A stretch of DNA of 64,000 bases, taken from NCBI GenBank assembly GCA_900142905.1, contig FSRV01000001.1, forward strand, positions 2,852,001 to 2,916,000, in the 5' to 3' direction. The position numbers were made by a program, and so were the translations under genes. This DNA is from Burkholderia sp. GAS332 (GTDB lineage: Bacteria; Pseudomonadota; Gammaproteobacteria; Burkholderiales; Burkholderiaceae). Of the stretch, positions 49,222-58,643 are shown piece after piece; within the stretch, counting starts at the first letter, position 1; every line of letters starts with the position of its first letter. The notes beneath the pieces were generated by a model that worked only from the letters and a program-made list of their open reading frames with translations, made no database searches and was not told the DNA's origin.

Positions 49222-49250
49222 AGGTCAAAGTAAAGGACGGATTTTATAAT
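49222..49250 (+). promoter_or_regulatory. mfd promoter
   Basis: AGGTCA (49222-49227), 17-bp spacer, TATAAT (49245-49250). Expected start near 49257, leader about 70 nt. The same AT-rich patch probably holds the divergent ispD -10. Confidence 0.5.
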
Positions 49251-49326
49251 ACGTCCTTCGCATCTACACCCTGACACGCGTAAACTTGCCGATCACGTGT
49301 GAGCCTGAGGCCGCCTTTTCTCTTCT

Positions 49327-52300
49327 ATGCCAGACATCGCCGCAACATCGCAGTCCTCCCCGCCCGTCGCGCTCGTCAAGGCCGGCCAGCGTTTTGCCTT
49401 CGACGGCACGCACGGCTCGTCCGACGCGCTGCTGATCGCCCGCTACCATCTCGCCTATCGCGAGAAGGTGCCGCTCTTGGCGGTGGTCTGCGAAAGCGCC
49501 GTCGACGCGCAGCGGCTGTCGCAGGAAATCGGCTTTTTCGCGCCCGAGGCACGCGTGCGTTTGCTGCCCGACTGGGAAACGCTGCCTTACGACACCTTTT
49601 CGCCCCACCAGGATCTGGTCTCCGAGCGCCTCGCCACGCTGCACGATCTCGGCGAAGGCCGCTGCGACATCCTGCTGGTGCCCGCCACCACCGCCCTGTA
49701 CCGGATGCCGCCTGCCTCGTTCATGGCCGGCTACACGTTCGCCTTCTCACAAGGCGAGCGCCTCGACGAAGGCAGGCTCAAAGCGCAATTGACGCTCGCC
49801 GGCTACGAGCACGTAAGCCAGGTGGTGCGGCCCGGCGAATACTGCGTGCGCGGTTCGCTGCTCGATCTGTATCCGATGGGCTCGCCCCTGCCGTACCGGA
49901 TCGACCTGTTCGACGACCAGGTCGACTCGATCCGCGCATTCGATCCGGACACCCAGCGCAGCCTCTATCCGGTGAAGGACGTGCGTCTCTTGCCCGGCCG
50001 CGAATTCCCCTTCGACGAAGCCGCGCGCACGGCATTCCGCAGCCGCTGGCGCGAGACCTTCGAGGGCGATCCGAGCCGTGCGTCGATTTATAAGGATATC
50101 GGCAACGGCGTACCGTCGGCGGGCATCGAATACTATCTGCCGCTCTTCTTCGACGAGACGGCAACGCTGTTCCATTACCTGCCCGAGGGTGCACAACTGG
50201 CTTTCGTCGGCGATCTGGACGCGGCGATCAAGCGTTTCACCAACGACACCAAACAGCGCTACAACTTCCTGTCGCACGATCGCGACCGGCCGATTCTGGA
50301 ACCGCAGCGTCTGTTCCTGTCGGATGAGGATTTCTTCACGTTCGCCAAACCGTTCGCGCGGCTCGTGCTGCCCGCCAACGCGGGCGGCGGCTGGTCGACC
50401 CCGCTGCCGAATCTTGCGATCGACCGTCACGCGGAAGATCCGGTCGCGGCGTTACGCGCCTATCTCGACACCACGCCGAACCGCGTGCTCTTTGCCACTG
50501 AATCGGCCGGTCGGCGCGAAACGCTGTTGCAACTGCTTGCCGACAATCACCTGAAGCCCGTGTCGAGCGACAGCTTCCAGGACTGGCTCACGAGCGACGA
50601 ACGGTTCTCGCTTGGCGTCGCACCTTTGGCCAATGGTTTTGCGGTGCCCGTCGACGGCATTGCGATCATCACCGAGACGGAGCTTTACGGCCCGCTCGCG
50701 CGCCGCTCGGGACGGCGCCGCCAGGAACAGGCCAGCAACGTCGATTCGATGGTGCGCGATCTGTCCGAGCTGAAGATCGGCGATCCGGTTGTGCATTCGC
50801 AGCACGGCATCGGCCGCTATATGGGCCTCGTCACGATGGATCTCGGCGAAGGCGAAACCGAATTCCTGCACCTCGAATACGCAAGCGACAGCAAGCTCTA
50901 CGTGCCGGTCGCGCAGTTGCATGTGATTTCGCGCTACAGCGGCGCCGATCCGGAAAGCGCGCCGTTGCATTCGCTCGGCTCGGGTCAATGGGAAAAGGCC
51001 AAACGCAAAGCCGCGCAGCAGATCCGCGACACCGCGGCCGAGCTGCTGAACCTATACGCCCGCCGTGCCCTGCGCGAAGGCCATGCGTTCGCGCTTGAAC
51101 CCAAAGACTATGTGAAGTTCGCCGAGAGCTTCGGCTTCGAAGAAACACCGGACCAGGCCGCCGCGATTGCGGCCGTGATCGGCGACATGACGAGCGGCAA
51201 ACCGATGGATCGTCTCGTGTGCGGCGACGTCGGCTTCGGCAAGACCGAGGTGGCCTTGCGCGCGGCATTCATTGCAGTGATGGGCGGCAAACAGGTGGCG
51301 CTGCTCTCGCCCACCACGCTGCTCGCCGAACAGCACACGCAAACCTTTACCGACCGTTTCTCCGATTGGCCGGTGCGCATCGCTGAATTGTCGCGTTTCA
51401 AGTCGACCAAGGAAGTCAACGCGGCGATCCAGCAGATCAACGAAGGCACGGTCGATATCGTGATCGGCACCCACAAGCTGCTGTCGTCGGATGTGCAGTT
51501 CAAGCGGCTGGGGCTCGTGATCATCGACGAGGAGCACCGTTTCGGCGTCCGTCAGAAAGAGGCGTTGAAAGCGTTGCGCGCTGAAGTCGATGTGCTCACG
51601 CTCACTGCGACGCCGATCCCGCGTACGCTCGGCATGGCGCTCGAAGGCCTGCGCGATTTCTCAGTGATCGCCACCGCGCCGCAAAAACGCCTCGCGATCA
51701 AAACCTTCGTGCGTCGCGAAGAAGACAGCGTGATTCGCGAAGCGATGTTGCGCGAATTGAAACGTGGCGGCCAGGTGTACTTCCTGCACAACGAAGTCGA
51801 GACGATCGAAAATCGCCGGCAGATGCTCGAAACGCTCGTGCCCGAAGCACGTATCGCGGTCGCGCACGGACAGATGCATGAGCGCGAACTCGAACGCGTG
51901 ATGCGCGACTTCGTTGCGCAACGCGCGAACGTGCTGCTGTGCACGACGATTATCGAAACCGGCATCGACGTGCCGAGCGCCAACACGATTCTGATTCACC
52001 GCTCCGACAAGTTCGGCCTCGCGCAATTGCATCAGTTACGTGGCCGCGTAGGCCGTTCGCATCACCAGGCGTACTCGTATCTGCTGGTGCATGACCCGCA
52101 AGGCCTGACCAAGCAGGCGCAGCGCCGTCTCGAAGCGATCCAGCAGATGGAGGAACTCGGTTCGGGCTTCTATCTCGCGATGCACGACCTCGAGATTCGC
52201 GGCACGGGTGAAGTGCTCGGCGACAAGCAATCGGGCGAGATTCAGGAGATCGGTTTCCAGCTCTATACCGACATGCTGAACGACGCCGTGAAAGCGCTCA

Positions 52301-52809
52301 AGGAGGGCAAGGAGCCGGACCTGACCGCGCCGCTCGCCGCGACCACCGAGATCAATCTGCACGCGCCCGCGATTCTGCCGGCGGACTATTGCGGCGACGT
52401 GCAGGAACGTCTGTCGCTCTACAAGCGCCTCGCTAATTGCGAACACAACGATTCGATTGACAGCATTCAGGAAGAGCTGATCGACCGCTTCGGCAAGTTG
52501 CCGCCGCAAGCGCATGCGCTCGTCGAGACGCATCGTCTGCGGTTGGCGGCCAAGCCTTTGGGTATTTCGAAAATCGATGCGGGCGAGAACGTGATCGGCT
52601 TGCAGTTCATCCCCAATCCGCCAGTCGACGCGATGCGGATCATCGAGATGGTGCAGAAGCACAAGCACATCAAGCTGGCGGGCCAGGACAAGCTGCGTAT
52701 CGAAACGCGCAGCCCGGATCTGGCCGTGCGTGTGGCGACGGTGAAAGAGACCTTGCGCGCACTCGGGACGCCCAGCCGCGGCACGGCGGCCACGGCTGCG
52801 GCGCGCTAA
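49327..52809 (+). CDS. mfd: Transcription-repair coupling factor Mfd
   Basis: Translocase that removes stalled RNA polymerase and recruits UvrA. 1160 residues. UvrB-homology region at the N-terminus (LLPDWETLPYDTFSPHQDLV), RNA-polymerase-interacting domain around GDPVVHSQHGIGRYMGLVTM, Walker A VCGDVGFGKTEVALRAAF, DEEH box IIDEEHRFGV, helicase motifs TATPIPRTL and QLRGRVGRS, and a C-terminal TRCF domain. Ends before a multi-stem terminator. Confidence 0.98.
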   Translation: MPDIAATSQSSPPVALVKAGQRFAFDGTHGSSDALLIARYHLAYREKVPLLAVVCESAVDAQRLSQEIGFFAPEARVRLLPDWETLPYDTFSPHQDLVSERLATLHDLGEGRCDILLVPATTALYRMPPASFMAGYTFAFSQGERLDEGRLKAQLTLAGYEHVSQVVRPGEYCVRGSLLDLYPMGSPLPYRIDLFDDQVDSIRAFDPDTQRSLYPVKDVRLLPGREFPFDEAARTAFRSRWRETFEGDPSRASIYKDIGNGVPSAGIEYYLPLFFDETATLFHYLPEGAQLAFVGDLDAAIKRFTNDTKQRYNFLSHDRDRPILEPQRLFLSDEDFFTFAKPFARLVLPANAGGGWSTPLPNLAIDRHAEDPVAALRAYLDTTPNRVLFATESAGRRETLLQLLADNHLKPVSSDSFQDWLTSDERFSLGVAPLANGFAVPVDGIAIITETELYGPLARRSGRRRQEQASNVDSMVRDLSELKIGDPVVHSQHGIGRYMGLVTMDLGEGETEFLHLEYASDSKLYVPVAQLHVISRYSGADPESAPLHSLGSGQWEKAKRKAAQQIRDTAAELLNLYARRALREGHAFALEPKDYVKFAESFGFEETPDQAAAIAAVIGDMTSGKPMDRLVCGDVGFGKTEVALRAAFIAVMGGKQVALLSPTTLLAEQHTQTFTDRFSDWPVRIAELSRFKSTKEVNAAIQQINEGTVDIVIGTHKLLSSDVQFKRLGLVIIDEEHRFGVRQKEALKALRAEVDVLTLTATPIPRTLGMALEGLRDFSVIATAPQKRLAIKTFVRREEDSVIREAMLRELKRGGQVYFLHNEVETIENRRQMLETLVPEARIAVAHGQMHERELERVMRDFVAQRANVLLCTTIIETGIDVPSANTILIHRSDKFGLAQLHQLRGRVGRSHHQAYSYLLVHDPQGLTKQAQRRLEAIQQMEELGSGFYLAMHDLEIRGTGEVLGDKQSGEIQEIGFQLYTDMLNDAVKALKEGKEPDLTAPLAATTEINLHAPAILPADYCGDVQERLSLYKRLANCEHNDSIDSIQEELIDRFGKLPPQAHALVETHRLRLAAKPLGISKIDAGENVIGLQFIPNPPVDAMRIIEMVQKHKHIKLAGQDKLRIETRSPDLAVRVATVKETLRALGTPSRGTAATAAAR

Positions 52810-52921
52810 GGTGTCGCACCGTGCGTGGTAACGCGCCGGTATCGTGTCTGCACCGGCGCGGATACCGGCCCCAACGCCGGCGCCCATAAAAGAACGGGGT
52901 ACGTCTAGCCGTTTCCCGCTC

Positions 52922-52970
52922 ATGCTGCGGTGCGCAAACGCGCGCCGCAGCATACGGCTGAGGTTTTTTT
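52922..52970 (+). terminator. mfd terminator
   Basis: ATGCTGCGG...CCGCAGCAT stem with an inner GCGC/GCGC pairing, followed after ACGGCTGAGG by seven T. AGCCGT upstream (52907-52912) can add an outer stem with ACGGCT. Confidence 0.75.
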
Positions 52971-53007
52971 GGGTATGATCGAAAGACTCAAATGCTGGAG
53001 TCTTGTC

Positions 53008-54258
53008 ATGTCTCACGTCGCTGAAACAGCGCAGCCCTCCCAAACGCCCGCCTCTGAATTGCATTCTTCCTCGCCTGCAACGCTCCCCGCCTCGCTTCCC
53101 TGGGTGACCCGTCTCGTGTCGATGGACACGGTGAGCCGCAATCCCAATCTCGGTTTGATCGAAACCGTGCGCGACGAACTGCGCGCAGTCGGCATCGAAG
53201 CCACGCTCACCCACGACGAAAGCGGCAAATGGGCGAATCTGTTCGCCACGATTCCCGCCCACGACGGTGAGACCAACGGCGGCGTGGTGCTGTCGGGCCA
53301 TACCGACGTCGTGCCCGTAGACGGTCAGCAATGGGACAGCGATCCGTTCAAGCCGGAAATTCGCGGCGATAAGCTGTACGGCCGTGGCACCTGCGACATG
53401 AAAGGCTTCATCGGCGCGGCGCTTACACTTGTGCCCGAGATGCAGCGTACCAAGCTCGCCAAGCCGATTCACCTCGCCTTGTCGTTCGACGAGGAAGTGG
53501 GTTGTGTCGGCGCACCGCTCCTGATTGCCGATCTGATGAAGCGTGGCGTGAAGCCGGACGGCTGCATTGTCGGCGAGCCGACCAGCATGCGCCCGATCGT
53601 GGCACACAAGGGCATTAACGCGTATCAGTGCTGCGTGCGCGGCCAGGCGGCGCATTCGTCGCTAACGCCAAAGGGTTTGAACGCCATCGAATACGCCGCG
53701 CGCCTGATCTGCTACATCCGCGATATGGCCGATCAATTCCGCGAGCAAGGTCCGTTCGACGAACTGTATGACGTGCCTTTCACCACGGCGCAAACCAGCA
53801 CGATCATCGGCGGCAACGCGATCAATACCGTGCCCGCCGAATGCAAGTTCCAGTTCGAATTCCGCAATCTGCCTACGCTCGACCCCGAACCCATCTTCGC
53901 GCGCATCGATCAATATGCACGCGAAACGCTGCTGCCGAAAATGTTGCGCGAGCATCCATCCGCCGCCATCGAGATCACGAAGATCGCCGCGGCGCCCGGC
54001 CTCGATTCGTCTGAACAGGCCGCGATCACGCAACTCGTGCGTGCGCTGACTGCGGACCAGGACAAGCGTAAGGTCGCGTACGGCACCGAGGCTGGGCTGT
54101 TCTCGCTGGCGGGCATTCCGAGCATTGTGTGCGGCCCTGGCGACATCGAACAGGCGCACAAAGCCAACGAATTTGTCGCGCTGGATCAACTCGTGGCGTG
54201 CGAGCGCTTCCTGCAAAAATTCATCCACAGCATGTCGGTCGACGCGTACGCGCACTGA
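53008..54258 (+). CDS. argE: Acetylornithine deacetylase (M20 family)
   Basis: Zinc hydrolase that releases ornithine from N-acetylornithine in arginine synthesis. 416 residues. Metal ligands in SGHTDVVPVDG, GRGTCDMKGF and DEEVGCVGAP, then GEPTSMRP; the dimerisation domain contains GQAAHSSLTPKGLNAIEYAA. ATG 53008 has GGAG seven bases upstream. Precise N-acyl substrate is inferred from family resemblance. The next gene follows 54 bp downstream on the same strand. Confidence 0.88.
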   Translation: MSHVAETAQPSQTPASELHSSSPATLPASLPWVTRLVSMDTVSRNPNLGLIETVRDELRAVGIEATLTHDESGKWANLFATIPAHDGETNGGVVLSGHTDVVPVDGQQWDSDPFKPEIRGDKLYGRGTCDMKGFIGAALTLVPEMQRTKLAKPIHLALSFDEEVGCVGAPLLIADLMKRGVKPDGCIVGEPTSMRPIVAHKGINAYQCCVRGQAAHSSLTPKGLNAIEYAARLICYIRDMADQFREQGPFDELYDVPFTTAQTSTIIGGNAINTVPAECKFQFEFRNLPTLDPEPIFARIDQYARETLLPKMLREHPSAAIEITKIAAAPGLDSSEQAAITQLVRALTADQDKRKVAYGTEAGLFSLAGIPSIVCGPGDIEQAHKANEFVALDQLVACERFLQKFIHSMSVDAYAH

Positions 54259-54312
54259 AACCGACGAGCGTAAAAAGAGTCTTAGGTATATCGAGGAAAA
54301 CACGCCCACACC

Positions 54313-55347
54313 ATGTCAACCGCCACGCCGCAGCACACCGACCATACGATCAACGGCGAGCCGATCCCCACACTCGACGACATCGCCACGCAGCACTTTG
54401 CGTTGACGCCGTGGGTGGCGCGAACGCCGGTATTCGACCGGCTCGACTTTCCGTCGCTGGAAGGCACGGTAGTGAACTTCAAGTTCGAGTTGCTGCAAGC
54501 GGGCGGCAGCTTCAAGGCGCGCGGCGCGTTCACCAATCTGCTCGCGCTCGACGAAGCGCAACGCAGCGCGGGCGTCACCTGCGTGTCGGGCGGCAATCAT
54601 GCGGTGGCGGTGGCGTACGCGGCGATGCGTCTTGGCATCAGCGCGAAGGTCGTGCTGTTTCGGGCGGCCAACCCGGCACGCGTCGCCTTGTGCCGGCAGT
54701 ATCACGCGGACATTGTCTTCGCGGAAAACATTGCCGAAGCATTCGAACTGGTGCGCCGTATCGAGGCGGAAGAAGGCCGTTATTTCGTGCACCCGTTCAA
54801 TGGGTATCGCACCGTGCTGGGCTCGGCCACGCTCGGCTACGAATGGGCCACGCAAACGCCTGACCTCGAAGCGGTGATCGTGCCGATCGGCGGCGGCGGT
54901 CTCGCAGCCGGTGTGGCCACCGCGATGCGGCTCGCGAATCCGCGGGTGCACGTGTACGGCGTCGAACCGGAAGGATCCGACGCGATGGGCAAAAGCTTCG
55001 CGGCCAATCACACGGTCAAGATGGGCCACATGCACACCATTGCCGATTCATTGGCGTCGCCGCATACCGAGGAATACAGCTACGAATTGTGCCGCCGTCA
55101 TATCGACCAGCTCGTCACCGTCTCCGAAGACGAGTTGCGCGCGGCGATGCTGACCTTGTTCGGACAACTTAAGCTAGCCGTCGAACCGGCCTGCGCCGCG
55201 GCGACAGCAGCGCTGCTCGGGCCGCTGCGCGAAACGCTGCAAGGCAAGCGCGTAGGCGTGCTGCTGTGCGGCACCAATACCGACCCGGTCAGTTTTGCCG
55301 CGCATATCGAACGGGCGCGCCATAGCCAGTCGCAGTCTCCAGGATAA
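54313..55347 (+). CDS. Pyridoxal-phosphate dependent threonine/serine dehydratase-like enzyme
   Basis: 344-residue fold type II PLP enzyme; likely deaminates threonine or serine, or a hydroxy-amino acid. Schiff-base Lys68 in GGSFKARGAF, SGGNHAVAVAYAA, phosphate-binding loop VPIGGGGLAAGVA, and the C-terminal LLCGTNTDPVSF. It lacks the C-terminal ACT-like regulatory domain of IlvA, so it is the catabolic/EutB-type short form. Exact substrate uncertain. Same strand as argE. Confidence 0.87.
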   Translation: MSTATPQHTDHTINGEPIPTLDDIATQHFALTPWVARTPVFDRLDFPSLEGTVVNFKFELLQAGGSFKARGAFTNLLALDEAQRSAGVTCVSGGNHAVAVAYAAMRLGISAKVVLFRAANPARVALCRQYHADIVFAENIAEAFELVRRIEAEEGRYFVHPFNGYRTVLGSATLGYEWATQTPDLEAVIVPIGGGGLAAGVATAMRLANPRVHVYGVEPEGSDAMGKSFAANHTVKMGHMHTIADSLASPHTEEYSYELCRRHIDQLVTVSEDELRAAMLTLFGQLKLAVEPACAAATAALLGPLRETLQGKRVGVLLCGTNTDPVSFAAHIERARHSQSQSPG

Positions 55348-55434
55348 AGCCAATCCGCGCTTGCCGTGCCAAAAGACTAGCCTATCCTTCTCAGATTGGT
55401 ATCATTCGATTATCGACTTCTGGGAGGAACATAT

Positions 55435-55884
55435 ATGAGCATGATCAAGGAATTCAAGGAATTTGCCCTCAAAGGCAACGTAATGGATCTTGCCGTCGGG
55501 GTGATTATCGGCGGCGCATTTTCCACGATCGTCAATTCAATTGTTAAAGACCTGATCATGCCGGTTGTCGGCGTTGCCACCGGCGGCCTCGACTTCTCCA
55601 ACAAGTTCGTTCGCCTCGGCGATATTCCCGCCAGCTTCAAAGGCAGTCCCGAGTCGTATAAAGACTTGCAGACTGCGGGCGTGGCGGTGTTCGGTTATGG
55701 CTCATTTATCACGGTGGCCATCAACTTCGTGATCCTCGCGTTCATCATTTTCCTGATGGTCAAGTTCATCAATAATCTGCGCAAGCCGGCTGATGCGGCG
55801 CCGGCAGAGCCGCCGCCGACACCGGAAGACGTCGTGCTGCTGCGTGAAATCCGCGATTCGCTGAAAAACTCGGCGCCGCGTTAA
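55435..55884 (+). CDS. mscL: Large-conductance mechanosensitive channel MscL
   Basis: 149-residue osmotic safety valve. N-terminal helix [22 protein letters not shown]1 [20 protein letters not shown], periplasmic loop, TM2 [20 protein letters not shown], then a Pro-rich linker and C-terminal helix [21 protein letters not shown] upstream of ATG 55435 decides the start. Monocistronic. Confidence 0.97.
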   Translation: MSMIKEFKEFALKGNVMDLAVGVIIGGAFSTIVNSIVKDLIMPVVGVATGGLDFSNKFVRLGDIPASFKGSPESYKDLQTAGVAVFGYGSFITVAINFVILAFIIFLMVKFINNLRKPADAAPAEPPPTPEDVVLLREIRDSLKNSAPR

Positions 55885-55917
55885 GTCACCTTAAGCCGCC
55901 TTAAACCCCATAAGGCA

Positions 55918-55944
55918 TTTGCGCCGGCACATTAGCCGGCGCAA
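55918..55944. terminator. mscL terminator hairpin 1
   Basis: TTTGCGCCGGC-ACATTA-GCCGGCGCAAA, 11-bp perfect stem without a T-run on the forward strand. Confidence 0.55.
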
Positions 55945-55947
55945 ATC

Positions 55948-55986
55948 AAAACGGCCTGTTGCGAGGAGATCGCCACAGGCCGTTTT
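55948..55986. terminator. Bidirectional terminator, mscL / hybrid kinase gene
   Basis: AAAACGGCCTGT pairs perfectly with ACAGGCCGTTTT across a 15-nt loop; it can act for mscL and for the convergent kinase gene. Confidence 0.8.
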
Positions 55987-56032
55987 CATGCCACGGTCAA
56001 ATGACGCCGACCCGGTCGACGCCGCGAACACA

Positions 56033-58006
56033 CTAGGCGCCCTTTTCCGCCTTCCGATTCAGCGCGCTTTCAATCATCGTCTCGAGCTGTCCAAAATTGA
56101 CCGGCTTGGTCAGATGCGAAGTGAAGCCGGCGCTCAGGCAACGGCGGACATCTTCGTCAGTCCCGAAGCCGGTCAACGCCACCGCCGGCGCGTCTGAATG
56201 TTCGCGGAACGCTTTGACGAAATCGAGACCGGTGCCGTCGGGCAAGCCTACATCGCTGATCACCAGATCGAACGCCTGCAACTGGGTGGCGGCCAAGGCA
56301 TCGTCCACGCGGCCCACCGTGGTCACATCGTGACCCAGGCTGCGAATCAGCTGCGCCATCACCTCTGCGGTATCCACGTGGTCCTCGATCAGCAAAATGG
56401 TCAGCAGGCCATGAGGACGCACGTCATCCGGCGCGGCAACGGGCGTTGATTCGGCTGGCGCGGCGGCGGTCGGCAACGTGATCGTGAAGGTCGCGCCACA
56501 ATGCGCGCCCGGGCTTTGCGCGATCACCGTCCCCCCGTGCACATCGGTCAATGCCTTGGTGATCGCGAGACCCAGACCCAAGCCGCCGAATTGCCGCGTC
56601 ATGTTCTGGTTGCCTTGCTCGAACGCGTTGAACAGTTTGCCGATCTGCTCGGGCTCGATACCGATGCCCGTATCCTCGACCGATATCTGCACGTGCATGC
56701 GTTCGTCGTGCGTGCGCACGTAGATATGGCCGCCGTCGGGCGTGAACTTGGCAGCGTTGCGGATCAGGTTCCACAACATCTGTTGCAGCCGTGCGCGATC
56801 GGCAAGCACGTAATGGTGCTGCGCGTTCTTGCCGACATGCACGTCCTGCTGCTTGACCTGGATCTCGCTGCGGAAGAGTTCGAGCACGCTGTCCATCACC
56901 TCATGCACGTCGACGGTTTCGAGCGACAGACGCAGCTTGCCGTTCGCGACGCGCGTGAGATCGAGCAGATCGTCGATCAGCCGCGCTTCAAGTTCGACGT
57001 TGCGACGGATCATACGCACGCTCGCGCGCGCCTGATCGGGCAGATCCGGGATCATCTCCAGCACGCTAGCGCCCGCCAGCACGGGCGTGAGCGGTGTGCG
57101 CAATTCGTGCGACAGCATGGCGAGGAAGCGATCCTTCGCACGATTGGCTTCTTCGGCGATCTGACGGGCGGCCTGCTCCGAGGCGAGCAGCCGCTCGCGC
57201 TCCTCGATCGCCTCGCGCTGGGGATGAATGTCCGTGCAACTGCCGAACCATTTGCTGACGTTGCCTTCGGCGTCGCGCATGGCGACAGCGCGGACGTCGA
57301 ACCATCGATAAGCGCCATCGTGGCGGCGAATCCGCAGTTCGTGCCGGTAATCGCCGGCGCCTTCCGTCACCGCCTTGAGCCAGGTACGGCGAATCTCTTC
57401 ACGATCGTCGGGATGCACTGCTTCGAGCCATGCGAGACCGTACGAACTGCTTTCCGCCAAGCCCGTGTAGTCAAACCACTGCTTCGAAAGGAAATCGCAA
57501 TCGCCCGCGGCGTCGCAAGTCAACACAAGGTGCGGTAACGCCTCCGACAGCGTCCGGTAATGCTGCTCGCGGTCGCGCAGCAGCAAGGCTTCGTCCGACG
57601 CCTTCTGCAAACGCACTTGGGAGCGTACCCGTTCGACGGCTTCGGGCAGGTAATCCAGATAGTCGCCCGATTTCGGCACCACATCAGACACACCTGCACG
57701 CAACGCCTCGATCACGCGGGATTCGTCAGTGAAGCCGGTCACGAGGATGGCGGGAATCCGCACGCCTTCCGCGCGCAAGCGGCGAAAGAAATCGAGGCCG
57801 GTCTCCGGCCCGCTGAGTTGGTAGTCGAGCACCAGCAGGTCTGGCGCACCCGCGGCGAGCCGCTCGCGGGCCGCCTCGACACCCGCGCAGATCGCCACCC
57901 GGCAGCCGGCGCGTTCGAGCGACTTGCGCGCGAGCCGCAGGATGCCTTCGTCGTCATCAACGACCAGCACATACGCGGCGGGCGGCGTGGACACTTCTTC
58001 GGTCAT
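56033..58006 (-). CDS. Hybrid sensor kinase with two receiver domains (REC-PAS-HisKA-HATPase-REC)
   Basis: 657 residues, soluble (no membrane helix). Receiver 1 at about 10-125 (Asp61 in LLVLDYQLSG), PAS/PAC at about 145-265 (HYRTLSEALPHLVLTCD, RRHDGAYRWFDVRAVAM), HisKA with His300 in MLSHELRTPL, ATPase N-box NLIRNAAKFTPDGG, G1 DTGIGI, G2 GGLGLGLAIT, then receiver 2 at about 536-650 (Asp585 in LVISDVGLPDG). The N-terminal receiver makes it a likely acceptor from an upstream kinase. Third gene of a three-gene module, 79 bp after the single-domain regulator. Confidence 0.92.
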   Translation of the reverse strand: MTEEVSTPPAAYVLVVDDDEGILRLARKSLERAGCRVAICAGVEAARERLAAGAPDLLVLDYQLSGPETGLDFFRRLRAEGVRIPAILVTGFTDESRVIEALRAGVSDVVPKSGDYLDYLPEAVERVRSQVRLQKASDEALLLRDREQHYRTLSEALPHLVLTCDAAGDCDFLSKQWFDYTGLAESSSYGLAWLEAVHPDDREEIRRTWLKAVTEGAGDYRHELRIRRHDGAYRWFDVRAVAMRDAEGNVSKWFGSCTDIHPQREAIEERERLLASEQAARQIAEEANRAKDRFLAMLSHELRTPLTPVLAGASVLEMIPDLPDQARASVRMIRRNVELEARLIDDLLDLTRVANGKLRLSLETVDVHEVMDSVLELFRSEIQVKQQDVHVGKNAQHHYVLADRARLQQMLWNLIRNAAKFTPDGGHIYVRTHDERMHVQISVEDTGIGIEPEQIGKLFNAFEQGNQNMTRQFGGLGLGLAITKALTDVHGGTVIAQSPGAHCGATFTITLPTAAAPAESTPVAAPDDVRPHGLLTILLIEDHVDTAEVMAQLIRSLGHDVTTVGRVDDALAATQLQAFDLVISDVGLPDGTGLDFVKAFREHSDAPAVALTGFGTDEDVRRCLSAGFTSHLTKPVNFGQLETMIESALNRKAEKGA

Positions 58007-58085
58007 GCGGAGTCTTCTTTGGCTAGGTCGGGTGTCGCTATCTTGTCATGGGCCGCTTTCGGCGCGCCTTCACATAAAGCTTCGG

Positions 58086-58565
58086 TCACGGCGCGGCCAA
58101 CCGATGGCCCGGCGGCAGCTTGACCACCTGCAGGAAGAAGCCGAGACGGCGCACGGCTTCGATGAACGCGTCGTATTCGACCGGCTTGGTGATATAGACG
58201 TTGCAGCCGAGTTCGTAACAGCGCGCGATTTCACGCGGATCGTCGGTCGTGGTCAGCACGATCACCGGCACCGCAGCTGTTTGCGGCGAATCCTTCAGAC
58301 GCCGCAACACCTCGAAGCCATCCACGCGCGGCATTTTCAGATCGAGCAGCACGACGAAATTCGTCAGATCTTCGCGAGGCGGGTAAGGGCTGGCAGCGGC
58401 GTCCGCCGGCGCCGGGCCGAAGAAGTAATCAAGTGCCTGCTGGCCGTCGCGAAAGCGCACGAATCCGTTCGAAATACCGGCACGGCGCAGATTGCGCTCG
58501 ACCAGCGTGGCGTGGCCGTCGTCATCTTCAATCAGCACGATATTGACCGATTCCCCTTGACTCAT
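58086..58565 (-). CDS. Single-domain response regulator (Rcp1-like)
   Basis: 159 residues, receiver domain only. Acidic pair LIEDDDG, phosphoacceptor Asp75 in FVVLLDLKMPRVDGFEVL, switch Thr in VLTTTDD, Lys in VYITKPV. A long loop before strand 3 (GPAPADAAASPYPPREDL) is characteristic of phytochrome-linked Rcp1 regulators. ATG 58565 follows GGGGGG. Middle gene of the module; with no output domain it probably relays phosphate between the flanking kinases. Confidence 0.92.
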   Translation of the reverse strand: MSQGESVNIVLIEDDDGHATLVERNLRRAGISNGFVRFRDGQQALDYFFGPAPADAAASPYPPREDLTNFVVLLDLKMPRVDGFEVLRRLKDSPQTAAVPVIVLTTTDDPREIARCYELGCNVYITKPVEYDAFIEAVRRLGFFLQVVKLPPGHRLAAP

Positions 58566-58643
58566 ATACCCCCCGTGCTGACGATCCATTTTTCCATAAT
58601 GCTTTTAACTGTTCCCACTGTTTCCCCTGGTGCCTGCCCCAAC